Shown: positions 1 to 7,979 of the stretch, in pieces
How the letters are laid out: each line of letters opens with the position of its first letter
How positions within the stretch are numbered: position 1 is the first letter of the stretch
DNA from: Trueperaceae bacterium
GTDB taxonomy: Bacteria; Deinococcota; Deinococci; Deinococcales; Trueperaceae
Length of the DNA stretch: 33,121 nt
Assembly (NCBI GenBank): GCA_020431825.1
Contig: JAGQHN010000053.1
Span: forward strand, 1-33,121
Direction of reading: 5' to 3'
Translations under genes and position numbers: made by a program
The notes under the pieces: model-generated
Seen by the model: only the letters and a program-made list of their open reading frames with translations
Told to the model about the DNA's origin: nothing
The model's database searches: none

Positions 1-23
1 TGTATCGCATAGTATCTGAATTT

Positions 24-132
24 CATCAACGATTTTGCCAATCCCCAGCTTTCATAGTCATTACCTGTGGTTCAGAACTGTTTACTCGGGTAGGTTTGCA
101 GGATTGTAAACCTACCCTGGAGCTACTTAGTA
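24..132 (+). repeat. Intergenic modular repeat, copy A
   Basis: Three modules lie end to end here. Module 1 (24-59) matches the reverse complement of 32716-32751 at 32 of 36 positions. Module 2 (61-83) matches the reverse complement of 32613-32635 at 22 of 23. Module 3 (84-132) matches the reverse complement of 7795-7842 with about four mismatches and contains the hairpin GGTAGGTTTGCA..TGTAAACCTACC (91-118). The copy lies just past the 3' end of the minus-strand operon ending at 248. The frame from the window edge to a TAG near 198 is open, but the same sequence is intergenic elsewhere, so I do not call a gene. Nothing else is recognised in 1-247. Confidence 0.7.
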
Positions 133-247
133 GTGATTCAATTGCCAAGGATAATGGCATCTTTAGCATCGGATGTTACCACCATCGGCAAGCATAGGTT
201 ATTTTCCTGACGTACAAAAAACTAGGTCCTTGTGTCCAATCAACAAC

Positions 248-2968
248 TCAGGTCTGAGCGGTATTGCGTAACCAGAGGTTAAGCTTAGTTAAATCCTGAC
301 GCAGTTTGTGCAGCAGGGTGTTCAGCAAGGTAGGCTGATCGGTAATCAGGACCACCTGATGCTCTTTGGTGGCCCAGGCCGAAATAACACTGTGCATAGC
401 CATCTCAACCACCGAGAGATGTTTGGTTCCCAGATTAAGCTCTTCACCTAGCTGGTGAAAATCCATCTCGAGTTGCAACAGGGCATTAGAGAAGCTATGC
501 ATATCCATTTCTCCGTAGCCCGCCAAAAGGCTACCTGCTTCAAAAACCAAAACCGCTTTAATACCGGGCTCGAGCCGAGAACTGTCAAGCCAGTCATTTA
601 GTTCTGAAATCTCGCTTCTGACATCAATACCTTGAGCTTGCGGCGCTTCTGGTTCTTCTAAAAACAGTGAAAAGCTCTCTTCATCTACACTTGAGGGCCC
701 AAACAGACTATCTAAAATATTACCACTTACCAGTTGACCTGCAATAGCCTTGGTCGCCTCAAACTGCTCCTGAAGTTGACTCAAAAGACCTTCAGCTTCT
801 TCCAGCGACGCCTCGAGCTTTTGCTGCATGGCTACAGACGTTTTACTAAAGGTATCGCGGTGATCATTTAAATGATTAAGAATGCGCCCTGCGCGGTTGG
901 CTTCTTCGGTATTGAGTTTGGCAACCTCATCAAAGACTGCCAGAGCTTGCTCGAGTCTGGGTAAAAAGCTGGTGCTGCGTCGCTCATTATCCTGACGAAT
1001 GCCTTCCAGCATTGCCCAGGCATGGTCAAAATCAGTGATTAGCTTGCCTTCAGCAAGATCTTTTTGTGCCTGGCTAATAAACCCTTGCAAGGGTTCTAAA
1101 AGCTCAGCAGGTGCACTGGGGTATTTCACCAGCTCAGTTTCCAGATAATGCATATCGGAAATTTGTTCCTTACGCCGATGATCTTTGGCATGGCTAAGCA
1201 GCAGTTCTAGTGCCTTAATATTTGGCTGCTCCAATGCTAAGCTTTGCTCGGCCTCAGTAAGTTGTTCTAGCAAGCCATCATCACCAAGATGCTCGGCCTC
1301 TTGTCGTAAGACCTGCAGGCTCGCCTTATTCGCTGCTAAAACTTTTTCCTTGAGCGCCACCAGGCAGTTTGCGAAAACCCGAATCCCCTCTTCTCCCAGC
1401 GCAATTTCTGCTTCAAGCGCCGCTTCAAGATCGGTTCTTAAGGCTCCTGCTTCTGGCATAAGTTCCTCAGGAACCTGCAGGTCTCGCAGCTCTGCCAGCA
1501 TATGTTTAACCTGTCCCTGCTCGCGTCCCTGGAAGGACTGAGTGCTCTTCGCCGCGGTTTGCTCGAGCTTATGAAGCGCTGCTTTTGCCTCTTTGGCGGC
1601 ATCTGCTTGAATCTGACCAGCTTCTTGAGCTTCTTTTAACAGGATGAGCCAGCCTTCTAAGGCAGCAAGTTCTTGATCAAGATGGGCCTGACTGGCATAG
1701 TTCTCCAGATTCACCTGCAAGCTGGTAATCAGCTCACCCTGTTCGCTATAGGCCTGTACAAATGCAGCTTCTTCTGCGGCCCGCTGCTTAGCCTGAGCCT
1801 GATTTTGCTCGAGGGCCAGTTTGAACAAACGGCGTAAATGCTCAATGTCACGGCTTGGCGCCAGAAAGGTTTCCAGCATCCCTAAACTTACAGCCAGTCC
1901 TTGCTTAAGTTCTGCCGTATCTATACTCAAGTCTGCGAGCTTTTGCTCCATCGCCTGAACTTCCTGGTAGACCTGATCTCTCTGGGCACTCTGCGCCTTG
2001 CTAAGAGCTTCAGAAAACTCAACTAAGCGTGCGGCAATACTTTGTTTGGCCTCGAGCTGAGCCTCGAGCTCGTTAAAGACCTCAGTTTGCTCTGGTTGAT
2101 ACTCTAAGAGCAGGCTGTACTGCTCTTTAAGCTGAGCCAATTCACGTCTATCATTGGCAAGATCAAGTTCCAGCAGTTTGGCTCTGATGCTATCCTGACT
2201 AACTTTAGCTTCAGGTTTTTCTTCTTTGGGATCTTCTGAAACCAGTAAAACTTCATCTGAGACTGCAGGCGCTTCTATCGCAATGCTGGTTTCCATAAGC
2301 TTGCGCAGGTCAAGCGCTAATTTTCTGGCCCGCTCGGCCTCAGCCTGAGCAAGTTGGCGGTTAGCTTGTGCCTGCTCAATCTGATTAATCAAGGTATCAA
2401 AACGCTTGACTTTTGGCCCACCAAGCGACTTGATTTTTTCAAAAATAGCTTTAAGGTCACTTAGATCCTGACCCTGTTTGACCAGCTGATCTTCCAGTTT
2501 TTGTTCAACCAGATTAAGCTGTTCTCTGGCATCATTAACCAGTTTGCTAGCTTCCCGACCAGCTTCATGTTCAGCATCTAAGAGCTGAACCAGGGCTCGC
2601 AGCTTTTGCACCTCTGACCATTCAAAGTAGAGATTAAACGGTTTAAGTCGCTCTTTTAGGAAATGCAAGCTACTCGCCTGCTGCTCGAGCACTTTGCCAA
2701 TTTCTGTTTTCTCTATGGCTTCTTGCTCGAGCTGATGCAGCTTTGCCAGAATGTCGCCGATACGCGTTTTGGCTTCGGTTACTGGCATAGCGACTTGCAG
2801 TTGACGGTAAACCTGTGACTTTAAAATTTTCTCTAAATCATCATAGGTAACTGATTGCGGGGTTTTGCCCACACTGCGAAGGCCCTCTTGCAAAGAACGA
2901 GAGACAACCCTGGGCGACAGGATGGACTCGAGCTCTTCAATGGTGGCCTGGTAGACCGAACGGGTCAT
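248..2968 (-). CDS. Large coiled-coil protein with shared N-terminal domain and roadblock/LC7-like C-terminus
   Basis: This is a cytoplasmic protein of 906 aa with no signal peptide or membrane segment. Residues 1-77 align without gaps to the N-terminus of the 234-aa protein at 4844-5548, with 24 identities by hand. Residues of about 80-780 are rich in Ala, Glu, Gln, Leu and Lys with few Gly or Pro, as expected for long coiled coils. The last 120 residues have the alternating pattern of a roadblock/LC7 fold, starting near LNDWLDSSRLEPGIKAVLVF. Such folds act as dimerising GTPase-regulator or scaffold modules. The ATG is supported by a GAGGAGT Shine-Dalgarno at about 2972-2978. It is the last gene of a three-gene operon, 25 bp after the membrane protein. 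Eleven CTCGAG sites lie inside it. The function is unknown; a cytoplasmic scaffold for the membrane partner is an inference. Confidence 0.8.
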   Translation of the reverse strand: MTRSVYQATIEELESILSPRVVSRSLQEGLRSVGKTPQSVTYDDLEKILKSQVYRQLQVAMPVTEAKTRIGDILAKLHQLEQEAIEKTEIGKVLEQQASSLHFLKERLKPFNLYFEWSEVQKLRALVQLLDAEHEAGREASKLVNDAREQLNLVEQKLEDQLVKQGQDLSDLKAIFEKIKSLGGPKVKRFDTLINQIEQAQANRQLAQAEAERARKLALDLRKLMETSIAIEAPAVSDEVLLVSEDPKEEKPEAKVSQDSIRAKLLELDLANDRRELAQLKEQYSLLLEYQPEQTEVFNELEAQLEAKQSIAARLVEFSEALSKAQSAQRDQVYQEVQAMEQKLADLSIDTAELKQGLAVSLGMLETFLAPSRDIEHLRRLFKLALEQNQAQAKQRAAEEAAFVQAYSEQGELITSLQVNLENYASQAHLDQELAALEGWLILLKEAQEAGQIQADAAKEAKAALHKLEQTAAKSTQSFQGREQGQVKHMLAELRDLQVPEELMPEAGALRTDLEAALEAEIALGEEGIRVFANCLVALKEKVLAANKASLQVLRQEAEHLGDDGLLEQLTEAEQSLALEQPNIKALELLLSHAKDHRRKEQISDMHYLETELVKYPSAPAELLEPLQGFISQAQKDLAEGKLITDFDHAWAMLEGIRQDNERRSTSFLPRLEQALAVFDEVAKLNTEEANRAGRILNHLNDHRDTFSKTSVAMQQKLEASLEEAEGLLSQLQEQFEATKAIAGQLVSGNILDSLFGPSSVDEESFSLFLEEPEAPQAQGIDVRSEISELNDWLDSSRLEPGIKAVLVFEAGSLLAGYGEMDMHSFSNALLQLEMDFHQLGEELNLGTKHLSVVEMAMHSVISAWATKEHQVVLITDQPTLLNTLLHKLRQDLTKLNLWLRNTAQT

Positions 2969-2993
2969 ACTACTCCTCTAGTGCACGGCAATT

Positions 2994-4847
2994 CTAAAAT
3001 TCTTCATCCCAGTCAAAGGATGTCGCATTAGCAGCCGTTTCACTACTCGTTTCTACCACAGTGTGATTTTGTGTCTGCTTACGCTGACCCAAAAGACCAA
3101 ACTGCACGCAAATACCATACAGACCCAGACTAGCTAGCGTTATGGCTGCGCCTGACACTATAACCCAGATGATTTGCGAAAGCGTGCTTTGGAAAATCGA
3201 ATAGCGCCCCAGCAAATCAAGTATGGGAATCCCACCTGCCAGCGAAGAAATTAAACTGCTTAAATAGCTAAGCCCTTCATACATAAGGGGCAAAAGCAAG
3301 CAGAAAAGTGACCAACCAATAAGTTGCCAGTTGCGATTGCCGCCACCAAAGGCCAGATAAAGTAAATAGAGGGGAACAAAAGAAGCCAGGCCCAGTAAAA
3401 AGATGATAATAAGGCGCAGCCAACCCGACCAGATACCCGTAAGCGCAAGCTCTGTTTTATTTAGCGAGGCAACCGAATTATTGCTAATAACCGATGCCAG
3501 TGAATCAATATGTTCAGCCAATACCACCACATCTTGCTGCCTAAGCCCAGGTAAGCTTTGCAAGTGGTTAAACAGGCCCTCGAGGCTACGTGCAAAATTT
3601 GGATTGGTCTGATCAAGAATGGCTTTGAGATAGGTGCCGTAAGTTGCCTGCATAGAACCGATGAGTGATTTAGCATGATCTGGATTTCCCTGACTGGTAG
3701 CAACGATGACTTTGGCGCTATCGGCATAGAGCTTATCTATGACACTTTTCAGACTGCTATAGCCCTCTTTGCTATAAAGCTCAATCAGGCGATCTTGTTG
3801 CGCTACCGTCAGCCCTAATTTCACCAGCTCTTTTCTAAGGGCTTCAGCGTCCACGGCGAGGTCAGCATTAGCTGTACTGATACTGACATTGGGTGCAGTA
3901 GGCGTTGGGGTACTGGTCTCAGCAGTTTCAGCTGGAGTTGCAACAGGCTGCTCAGAAGTACTGCTGCTCAAGCTGGTTTCCACTGGCACAGTCTCAGTGG
4001 GTGTCGTTGTTTCAACGGGTGCTGCTTCGGTATTTGTTTCGGTATTTGCTTCGACCACAGGTTCAACGGGAGCTGCCGTGACAATTCCTTGAGCAGCAGC
4101 TGAAAGACCGCTTACATTGCTTGTTAAGCTCTCGAGATCACTGGCAAAGGCTTCGGCATCGCCATTCACCAAGTCTGAAAATGAGCGGTTAAAGGCGTCA
4201 TTTAGCTCAGCACTCGAGCGCGGTGAATCTTGTACAGGCAAGTAATAGCTATAGGCAGCTGCCAGGTCTCTATAGACATTAGCTTTAACAGCAGACAGTT
4301 CACTATTTGCCAGCGTGCCCCGAATGCTATCCAGGCGAGTTTGCATTTGCTGAGCAATCCCTGTTTCCAGGTTAGCAATCATGCTTAAGATCTGCGTGGT
4401 ATTGCTTATATTGCTACTGATTTCAGGAGCCAGACCCATATCGCTGGCAATTTGTGCCAGACGTATTCTGGCTGCCGCAACATCTCCGGTTTCGCCTGTA
4501 CTTAGAGCAGATTCATAAACCAGACGCCAGAACCCACCTTTAAGCACCGATACCTGCACCTCGAGGTCACTTAGGCTCTGATTTTGAATGGCAGTTTTGG
4601 CCCGCTCAAAGGTGCGCTCGAGCCCCGGAATGACATTGCTATTTGAACCCGTTGACAGAGGACGAAGCATCTGTGAAGCGTCATTAAGCGCTTCAATACT
4701 TTGCTGCGTATCTGTACTAAATAAGGTTGTAGCCTTATTTAAGTTTTCAAATGCCAGTGAATAATTTTGTAAAACAGGATCACTTGACTGAGCTAAAGCC
4801 AGGCAAAGAAATCCTATAATGAATCCAATTAATAGACCGCGTCTCAT
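2994..4847 (-). CDS. Exported membrane protein with helical domains, Thr/Pro-rich linker and three C-terminal TM segments
   Basis: The 617-aa product begins with a signal peptide or N-terminal anchor (MRRGLLIGF to LALAQ). An alpha-helical extracytoplasmic domain follows (about 25-260), then a low-complexity Thr/Pro/Glu/Val linker (about 262-330) and a second helical domain (about 331-470). Three hydrophobic segments lie near 473-500, 508-540 and 560-590. The short acidic tail ends in FDWDEEF. The ATG overlaps the stop of the upstream gene (ATGA at 4844-4847) and has a strong GGAGGG Shine-Dalgarno, so translation is probably coupled. Position between two roadblock-like proteins suggests a membrane receptor or anchor for them. 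I do not recognise the family. Confidence 0.8.
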   Translation of the reverse strand: MRRGLLIGFIIGFLCLALAQSSDPVLQNYSLAFENLNKATTLFSTDTQQSIEALNDASQMLRPLSTGSNSNVIPGLERTFERAKTAIQNQSLSDLEVQVSVLKGGFWRLVYESALSTGETGDVAAARIRLAQIASDMGLAPEISSNISNTTQILSMIANLETGIAQQMQTRLDSIRGTLANSELSAVKANVYRDLAAAYSYYLPVQDSPRSSAELNDAFNRSFSDLVNGDAEAFASDLESLTSNVSGLSAAAQGIVTAAPVEPVVEANTETNTEAAPVETTTPTETVPVETSLSSSTSEQPVATPAETAETSTPTPTAPNVSISTANADLAVDAEALRKELVKLGLTVAQQDRLIELYSKEGYSSLKSVIDKLYADSAKVIVATSQGNPDHAKSLIGSMQATYGTYLKAILDQTNPNFARSLEGLFNHLQSLPGLRQQDVVVLAEHIDSLASVISNNSVASLNKTELALTGIWSGWLRLIIIFLLGLASFVPLYLLYLAFGGGNRNWQLIGWSLFCLLLPLMYEGLSYLSSLISSLAGGIPILDLLGRYSIFQSTLSQIIWVIVSGAAITLASLGLYGICVQFGLLGQRKQTQNHTVVETSSETAANATSFDWDEEF

Positions 4848-5548
4848 AGACCCTCCTTAAATGCGGAGAGCTTCGCAAAAATCTCACCTACATTTAGCTC
4901 CGCAGTACCAACAATAATCATAACAAACCCGGCTACCGGCACCAGAAAAAGATGATAGCGGCTGTGCTCAAGATGATAGGAATGCACCGTGCCATTTTTT
5001 TCCAACAGCATAAGACTCATGTTTGCCAGCCTCGATAAGCTTCCCAGGTCAAAATTGCTACCTCTGGAACTTATGACTTCACCATTTTTTCGGTCAACGG
5101 TTAATACCGTTTGGATGTGCTCGAGTTGGGCAAAGTCCAGTAGTAAAGCCTCGAGTTCCTCTGCACCGATCTCTTTTTTAGGTGCCTCCATCAGCGGTTT
5201 TAACTCTGCTTCTGGCTCCTCGAGCTTATCTTCAACATCATCATTAAGTAATTTAAACTCTTCTGGCTCTGACAAAGAATCTTCTGTTTTGTCAGGATTT
5301 GCTACTTTACTGGCATCAAGCAGCTTGGTAATTTGCTTGATGGTACGTTTCACACCATCACTGGGTAAAATCAGTTGTAATTCTTTTAAAACAGGTCCCA
5401 CCAGAATATCGCGCATTTGTTGCTGACTTACGGTTTCTGGGCTAAACCCTTTATGTTTCAGCGCTTTTTCCAGAACACGTGTAGCAGCCCTTGCCGAAAC
5501 AATATTGGACAAGCTGTCATGTGTAATGAGATAAACCTCATTAGCCAT
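4844..5548 (-). CDS. Roadblock/LC7-like protein, short paralogue of the operon's coiled-coil protein
   Basis: The 234-aa cytoplasmic product has three parts. Residues 1-77 are homologous without gaps to the start of the 906-aa protein encoded at 248-2968. Residues of about 80-135 form a Glu/Asp/Lys-rich linker. Residues of about 136-234 have a roadblock/LC7-like pattern (LEHIQTVLTVDRKNGEVISS, then a helix, then YHLFLVPVAGFVMIIV). It resembles the longer protein with the coiled coil removed. Family knowledge suggests dimerisation and regulation of a Ras-like GTPase such as MglA, but no GTPase gene is present in the window. It is the first gene of the operon and its stop overlaps the next start. 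An AAAGGT element precedes the ATG. Confidence 0.8.
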   Translation of the reverse strand: MANEVYLITHDSLSNIVSARAATRVLEKALKHKGFSPETVSQQQMRDILVGPVLKELQLILPSDGVKRTIKQITKLLDASKVANPDKTEDSLSEPEEFKLLNDDVEDKLEEPEAELKPLMEAPKKEIGAEELEALLLDFAQLEHIQTVLTVDRKNGEVISSRGSNFDLGSLSRLANMSLMLLEKNGTVHSYHLEHSRYHLFLVPVAGFVMIIVGTAELNVGEIFAKLSAFKEGL

Positions 5549-5589
5549 TATGATTACCTTTCGCCATCCTAACTATGTATCCATACCTC

Positions 5590-5618
5590 ATACTGTAAAA
5601 GCTCTTCTCATCAATCAA
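5590..5618 (-). promoter_or_regulatory. Possible promoter of the roadblock/coiled-coil operon
   Basis: On the minus strand TTGATT (5613-5618) and CAGTAT (5590-5595) are 17 bp apart, about 40 bp before the ATG at 5548. The match to sigma-70 boxes is only moderate. No other signal was seen in the 240-bp gap 5549-5788. Confidence 0.3.
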
Positions 5619-5788
5619 TAGGTCTACATCATAACTTTCACAGTTCAGCCACTAAAGCATAGGATTTCACGTAGCACTTATATGTGAAAAATTATGGACA
5701 TAAGCCCTCAAATTGCCAAAATAAGGTTTTTGTTAAGAAATAGCCTGTTATAGTCTCGCTTCAGACCCTGACCTAACCTTTATTGCAT

Positions 5789-6169
5789 CTAAAGAACACA
5801 CTGACTCAGGTAATAAATCAGGGTTCCTGAACCTTGCTCATCGGGGGCATACCAGTTACTCAAATTATTCATTCCTAACTGCCGTCTGGCTTTAAGCAGT
5901 TCTATCTGGTGTTCCTGATACCAGGCTTCTATCGTCTCTTGACCATCTGAAGAGCGGTAAACCATCAGTGTGTTACCTATGCCTCTGCTTCTAAGGCCAT
6001 TATGCGTTTCTTCGACTAGCACGGCACCCGGATAAATAGGCAATCTGCGCCGAGCATCGTTCAGGCAAAGTTGATCAACACTTAAAAACCCAAGCAGCAG
6101 CAAAAAAACGATAAACAGAGGAACCAGCAAAAAGCTCCACTGCCGGAGACGGCGGCGTCTAGTAGTCAC
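5789..6169 (-). CDS. Small membrane-anchored hypothetical protein
   Basis: The 126-aa product has a basic N-terminus (TTRRRRLRQ), one strong transmembrane segment (about 12-32) and an extracytoplasmic domain with the motif YPGAVLVEE. Two cysteines (LCLND near the membrane and QCVL at the C-terminus) could form a disulfide outside the cell. The start is GTG at 6167-6169, with no Shine-Dalgarno; TATAAA lies one base upstream of it. No other Met or plausible start lies close by. It is monocistronic as far as can be seen. The family is not recognised. Confidence 0.6.
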   Translation of the reverse strand: MTTRRRRLRQWSFLLVPLFIVFLLLLGFLSVDQLCLNDARRRLPIYPGAVLVEETHNGLRSRGIGNTLMVYRSSDGQETIEAWYQEHQIELLKARRQLGMNNLSNWYAPDEQGSGTLIYYLSQCVL

Positions 6170-6307
6170 GTTTATAGCTTAGGACAGAAAAAAACAGCAA
6201 CAGGCGATTCTTTGTAAAGCTTTTGGTACCAGGAAAATAAGGATTTGTCACTTGCATAGGGGTCATCTTAGCAGGCAATAAGGTATTAAATTGTAGGTGG
6301 GCAAAAG

Positions 6308-6781
6308 CTAATAAATAAAGGGAATAAACTTTCGCACTCGAGCCTGATAAGCCTTGTAGTTAGCAAACTTCTGCCTGAGCGCCCGCTCCTCACGTCTTGA
6401 CTTTAACTCAAAAAACCCAGTAAGCACCAGCGCATAAAACAGCATGAGCAAACTATTTTCAAACAAGGCCCAGGCAAATGCTAAAAGGATAAGCCCACCA
6501 TAAATCGGATGCCTGACCAGGGCAAAAATTCCAGTTTCTACCAATTGAGCTTTATCTTTTGGGTGAGGGAGTACTGAAAGATTTTTGCCCAGCTGAACCA
6601 GACCAAGCAGCACTAAGCCAGCACCCACCAGGAAAAATATGGCGGCAAGCAGCTGAATCGGCCAATGCAGGGGCCACTTTGTTAACGTGCCCACTTGCCT
6701 TGGTCCAAAAAGAATGAGTCCAAAAAGGCAAAATTGCACGATCACGTAGGCTTCTCCTCGTAACCAGCGCCAGTCTTTCAT
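6308..6781 (-). CDS. Isoprenylcysteine carboxyl methyltransferase-like (ICMT/PEMT family) membrane protein
   Basis: The 157-aa integral membrane protein has four to five hydrophobic segments and the family signature VRHPIYGG at residues 89-96, preceded by LVETGIFA. ICMT/PEMT-type enzymes use this region to bind S-adenosylmethionine and methylate small molecules or lipids at the membrane. A Glu/Arg-rich stretch near LKSRREERALRQKF matches the end of the family core. The substrate cannot be deduced. There is no Shine-Dalgarno, and TAAAAT lies 7 nt before the ATG, which suggests a leaderless mRNA. Confidence 0.8.
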   Translation of the reverse strand: MKDWRWLRGEAYVIVQFCLFGLILFGPRQVGTLTKWPLHWPIQLLAAIFFLVGAGLVLLGLVQLGKNLSVLPHPKDKAQLVETGIFALVRHPIYGGLILLAFAWALFENSLLMLFYALVLTGFFELKSRREERALRQKFANYKAYQARVRKFIPFIY

Positions 6782-6803
6782 AGCTGGTATTTTAATCCCA
6801 GCT
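6782..6803 (-). promoter_or_regulatory. -10-like box inside an inverted repeat at the ICMT-like gene start
   Basis: The arms AGCTGG (6782-6787) and CCAGCT (6798-6803) flank TAAAAT (minus strand, 6789-6794), which ends 7 nt before the ATG. The arrangement would place a repressor over the -10 region. The arms are only 6 bp. Confidence 0.35.
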
Positions 6804-6859
6804 TAAACATTGGCTGTTACGTTTGGCTTTTTTTCGAAACACACTCAGCCCTATTCTAA

Positions 6860-6905
6860 TTATTAAGAATAAGATAATCAGCTAAGATCACCTTATTCTT
6901 AATAA
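6860..6905. promoter_or_regulatory. AT-rich 14-bp perfect inverted repeat
   Basis: TTATTAAGAATAAG (6860-6873) and CTTATTCTTAATAA (6892-6905) are exact reverse complements separated by 18 bp. The element lies between the DUF2892 gene and the ICMT-like gene. It has no G/C-rich stem or U-tract of its own, so an operator is as likely as a terminator. Confidence 0.5.
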
Positions 6906-6917
6906 CGATTATTTTGG

Positions 6918-7127
6918 TCAAGCTTTGCTTGGTTGACAGGTGCTTGCACCAATTATGCGGTACAAAGGACAGAATTTGATGGCAGCCGTTGCCAGCAAAA
7001 TAATACCGACGATACCTAATACGATAGCCAGGGCTCCAGCAAACCAGCCAAAAATCCAACCTGCCAACAGAATTACTCCAAGGACAGCGCGAATAATGCG
7101 ATCAACATTGCCTACGTTACAGTTCAT
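6918..7127 (-). CDS. DUF2892 (YgaP-like) small membrane protein
   Basis: The 69-aa product starts MNCNVGNVDRIIR and has two adjacent hydrophobic hairpin segments (AVLGVILLAGWIFGWFAG and ALAIVLGIVGIILLATA). The C-terminal motif is KFCPLYRIIGASTC. This matches DUF2892 proteins, often found alone or fused to rhodanese domains. I start at 7127 because GGGAG lies about 6 nt upstream; the ten-residue longer frame has no ribosome site. It is divergent from the cysteine-rich regulator at 7200, whose product may control it. Cysteines at position 3, in the FCPLY motif and near the C-terminus may carry redox or sulfur chemistry. Confidence 0.8.
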   Translation of the reverse strand: MNCNVGNVDRIIRAVLGVILLAGWIFGWFAGALAIVLGIVGIILLATAAIKFCPLYRIIGASTCQPSKA

Positions 7128-7152
7128 TGTGAACTCCCTTCTTTTAGAAGCA

Positions 7153-7199
7153 AGCATAAGCGGTTATTAATTACCATGACAATGGTGTAAATTGTGTAA
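7153..7199. promoter_or_regulatory. Divergent promoter/operator region between DUF2892 gene and regulator
   Basis: For the minus-strand gene, TTGTCA (7177-7182) and TATGCT (7153-7158) are 18 bp apart. An imperfect palindrome TTACCATGACAATGGTGTAA (7171-7190) covers that -35 box. For the plus-strand gene, TAAATT (7188-7193) ends 6 nt before the ATG at 7200 and no Shine-Dalgarno is visible, so its mRNA may be leaderless. Both genes would be exposed to one regulator bound at the palindrome. Confidence 0.45.
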
Positions 7200-7799
7200 A
7201 TGAGCAGTAGACAGGCACTTATTGCAGAATTAAAACAGCAAGGAGGCTGTACCTTGCAAAGCCTCAAGGAGAAACTGGGGCTAAGTGAAAACGCCTTAAG
7301 GCATCATCTTGGTCAACTCGAGCATGAAGGTTTTTTAAGCATTAGCGAAAAACGTGAAGGTGTAGGACGACCCGCCAAGGTTTACGGCTTATCAAGTTAC
7401 GCCGAAGGTCTCTTTCCCAAACGCTACGGCGAACTTTTAGGCATCATCCTCGAAGAAGCCCATGATAAGGACTGGCTCGAGCCACTGATAAAAGGGGTCG
7501 TTGACAAGTTGGTTAAGCAAATTAGCAGCAATCTGACAGGCAAATCTGCCGAAGAACGGCTTATGTATTTGCTCGAGCACCTTGACTACGGAGAAATGTT
7601 AGGCCAGCTCGAGGCTACCGAACAGGGTTGGGAACTCAGAGCTTATAACTGTGTTTACCGCGACGCTGGTTGCAAATTTGAAGCAATTTGTGACCTTTTG
7701 CCCAGAGTCATTAGCGAGGTTACAGGGCTTGATACGGTGCGACCTTTTTGCCAGCGCGACGGCAACAGGGCCTGCACTTTTGAAATAAGTCGCCACTAA
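7200..7799 (+). CDS. Winged-helix regulator, COG2345/SufR-like, with cysteine-rich C-terminal domain
   Basis: The 199-aa protein has a winged-helix DNA-binding domain at 1-65 (LQSLKEKLGLSENALRHHLG as recognition region, GRPAKVYGLS as wing). A C-terminal sensor region contains Cys151, Cys158, Cys164, Cys184 and Cys192. In SufR and relatives, comparable cysteines bind an iron-sulfur cluster and the protein represses Fe-S assembly genes. Here the spacing is similar but not identical, so metal, Fe-S or redox sensing are all possible. It is divergent from the DUF2892 gene, a likely target, and probably autoregulated. Its last codons overlap repeat copy B. Confidence 0.75.
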   Translation: MSSRQALIAELKQQGGCTLQSLKEKLGLSENALRHHLGQLEHEGFLSISEKREGVGRPAKVYGLSSYAEGLFPKRYGELLGIILEEAHDKDWLEPLIKGVVDKLVKQISSNLTGKSAEERLMYLLEHLDYGEMLGQLEATEQGWELRAYNCVYRDAGCKFEAICDLLPRVISEVTGLDTVRPFCQRDGNRACTFEISRH

Positions 7800-7842
7800 G
7801 TAGCTCCATGGTTGGTTTGCAATCCTGCAAACCAACCCGAGT
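7795..7842 (-). repeat. Intergenic modular repeat, copy B (hairpin module)
   Basis: On the minus strand this matches 84-132 with about four mismatches. The hairpin is GGTTGGTTTGCA..TGCAAACCAACC with a perfect 12-bp stem and a 4-nt loop. One stem pair is swapped on both sides relative to copy A, and a G-T pair there is G-C here. It overlaps the stop codon of the regulator and lies between convergent genes. Confidence 0.7.
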
Positions 7843-7930
7843 GGAACGAGTACGGAAAACGAACTAAACATCCTGCATATTCACCATGGAGTAACTAAAA
7901 AGAGGTAACGGAGGCCTTCCTAAAAAGCAA

Positions 7931-7956
7931 AAACGGACTGCCCAGGCAGTCCGTTT
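7931..7956. terminator. Intrinsic terminator between convergent genes
   Basis: AAACGGACTGC and GCAGTCCGTTT form an 11-bp stem with a 4-nt loop. The minus strand continues with a U-rich stretch (TTTTGCTTTTTA), so it mainly serves the gene starting at 10373. It may also act on the plus-strand regulator. Confidence 0.8.
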
Positions 7957-7979
7957 GACCTATCGTTTTGAAATCGTTA

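Noticed and set aside
1..198. Open plus-strand frame from the window edge
   Set aside because: It coincides with repeat copy A and has no recognisable protein signature; without upstream sequence it cannot be supported as a gene end.
199..247. Intrinsic terminator for the roadblock operon
   Set aside because: A T-run occurs on the minus strand, but the sequence before it has no stable inverted repeat.
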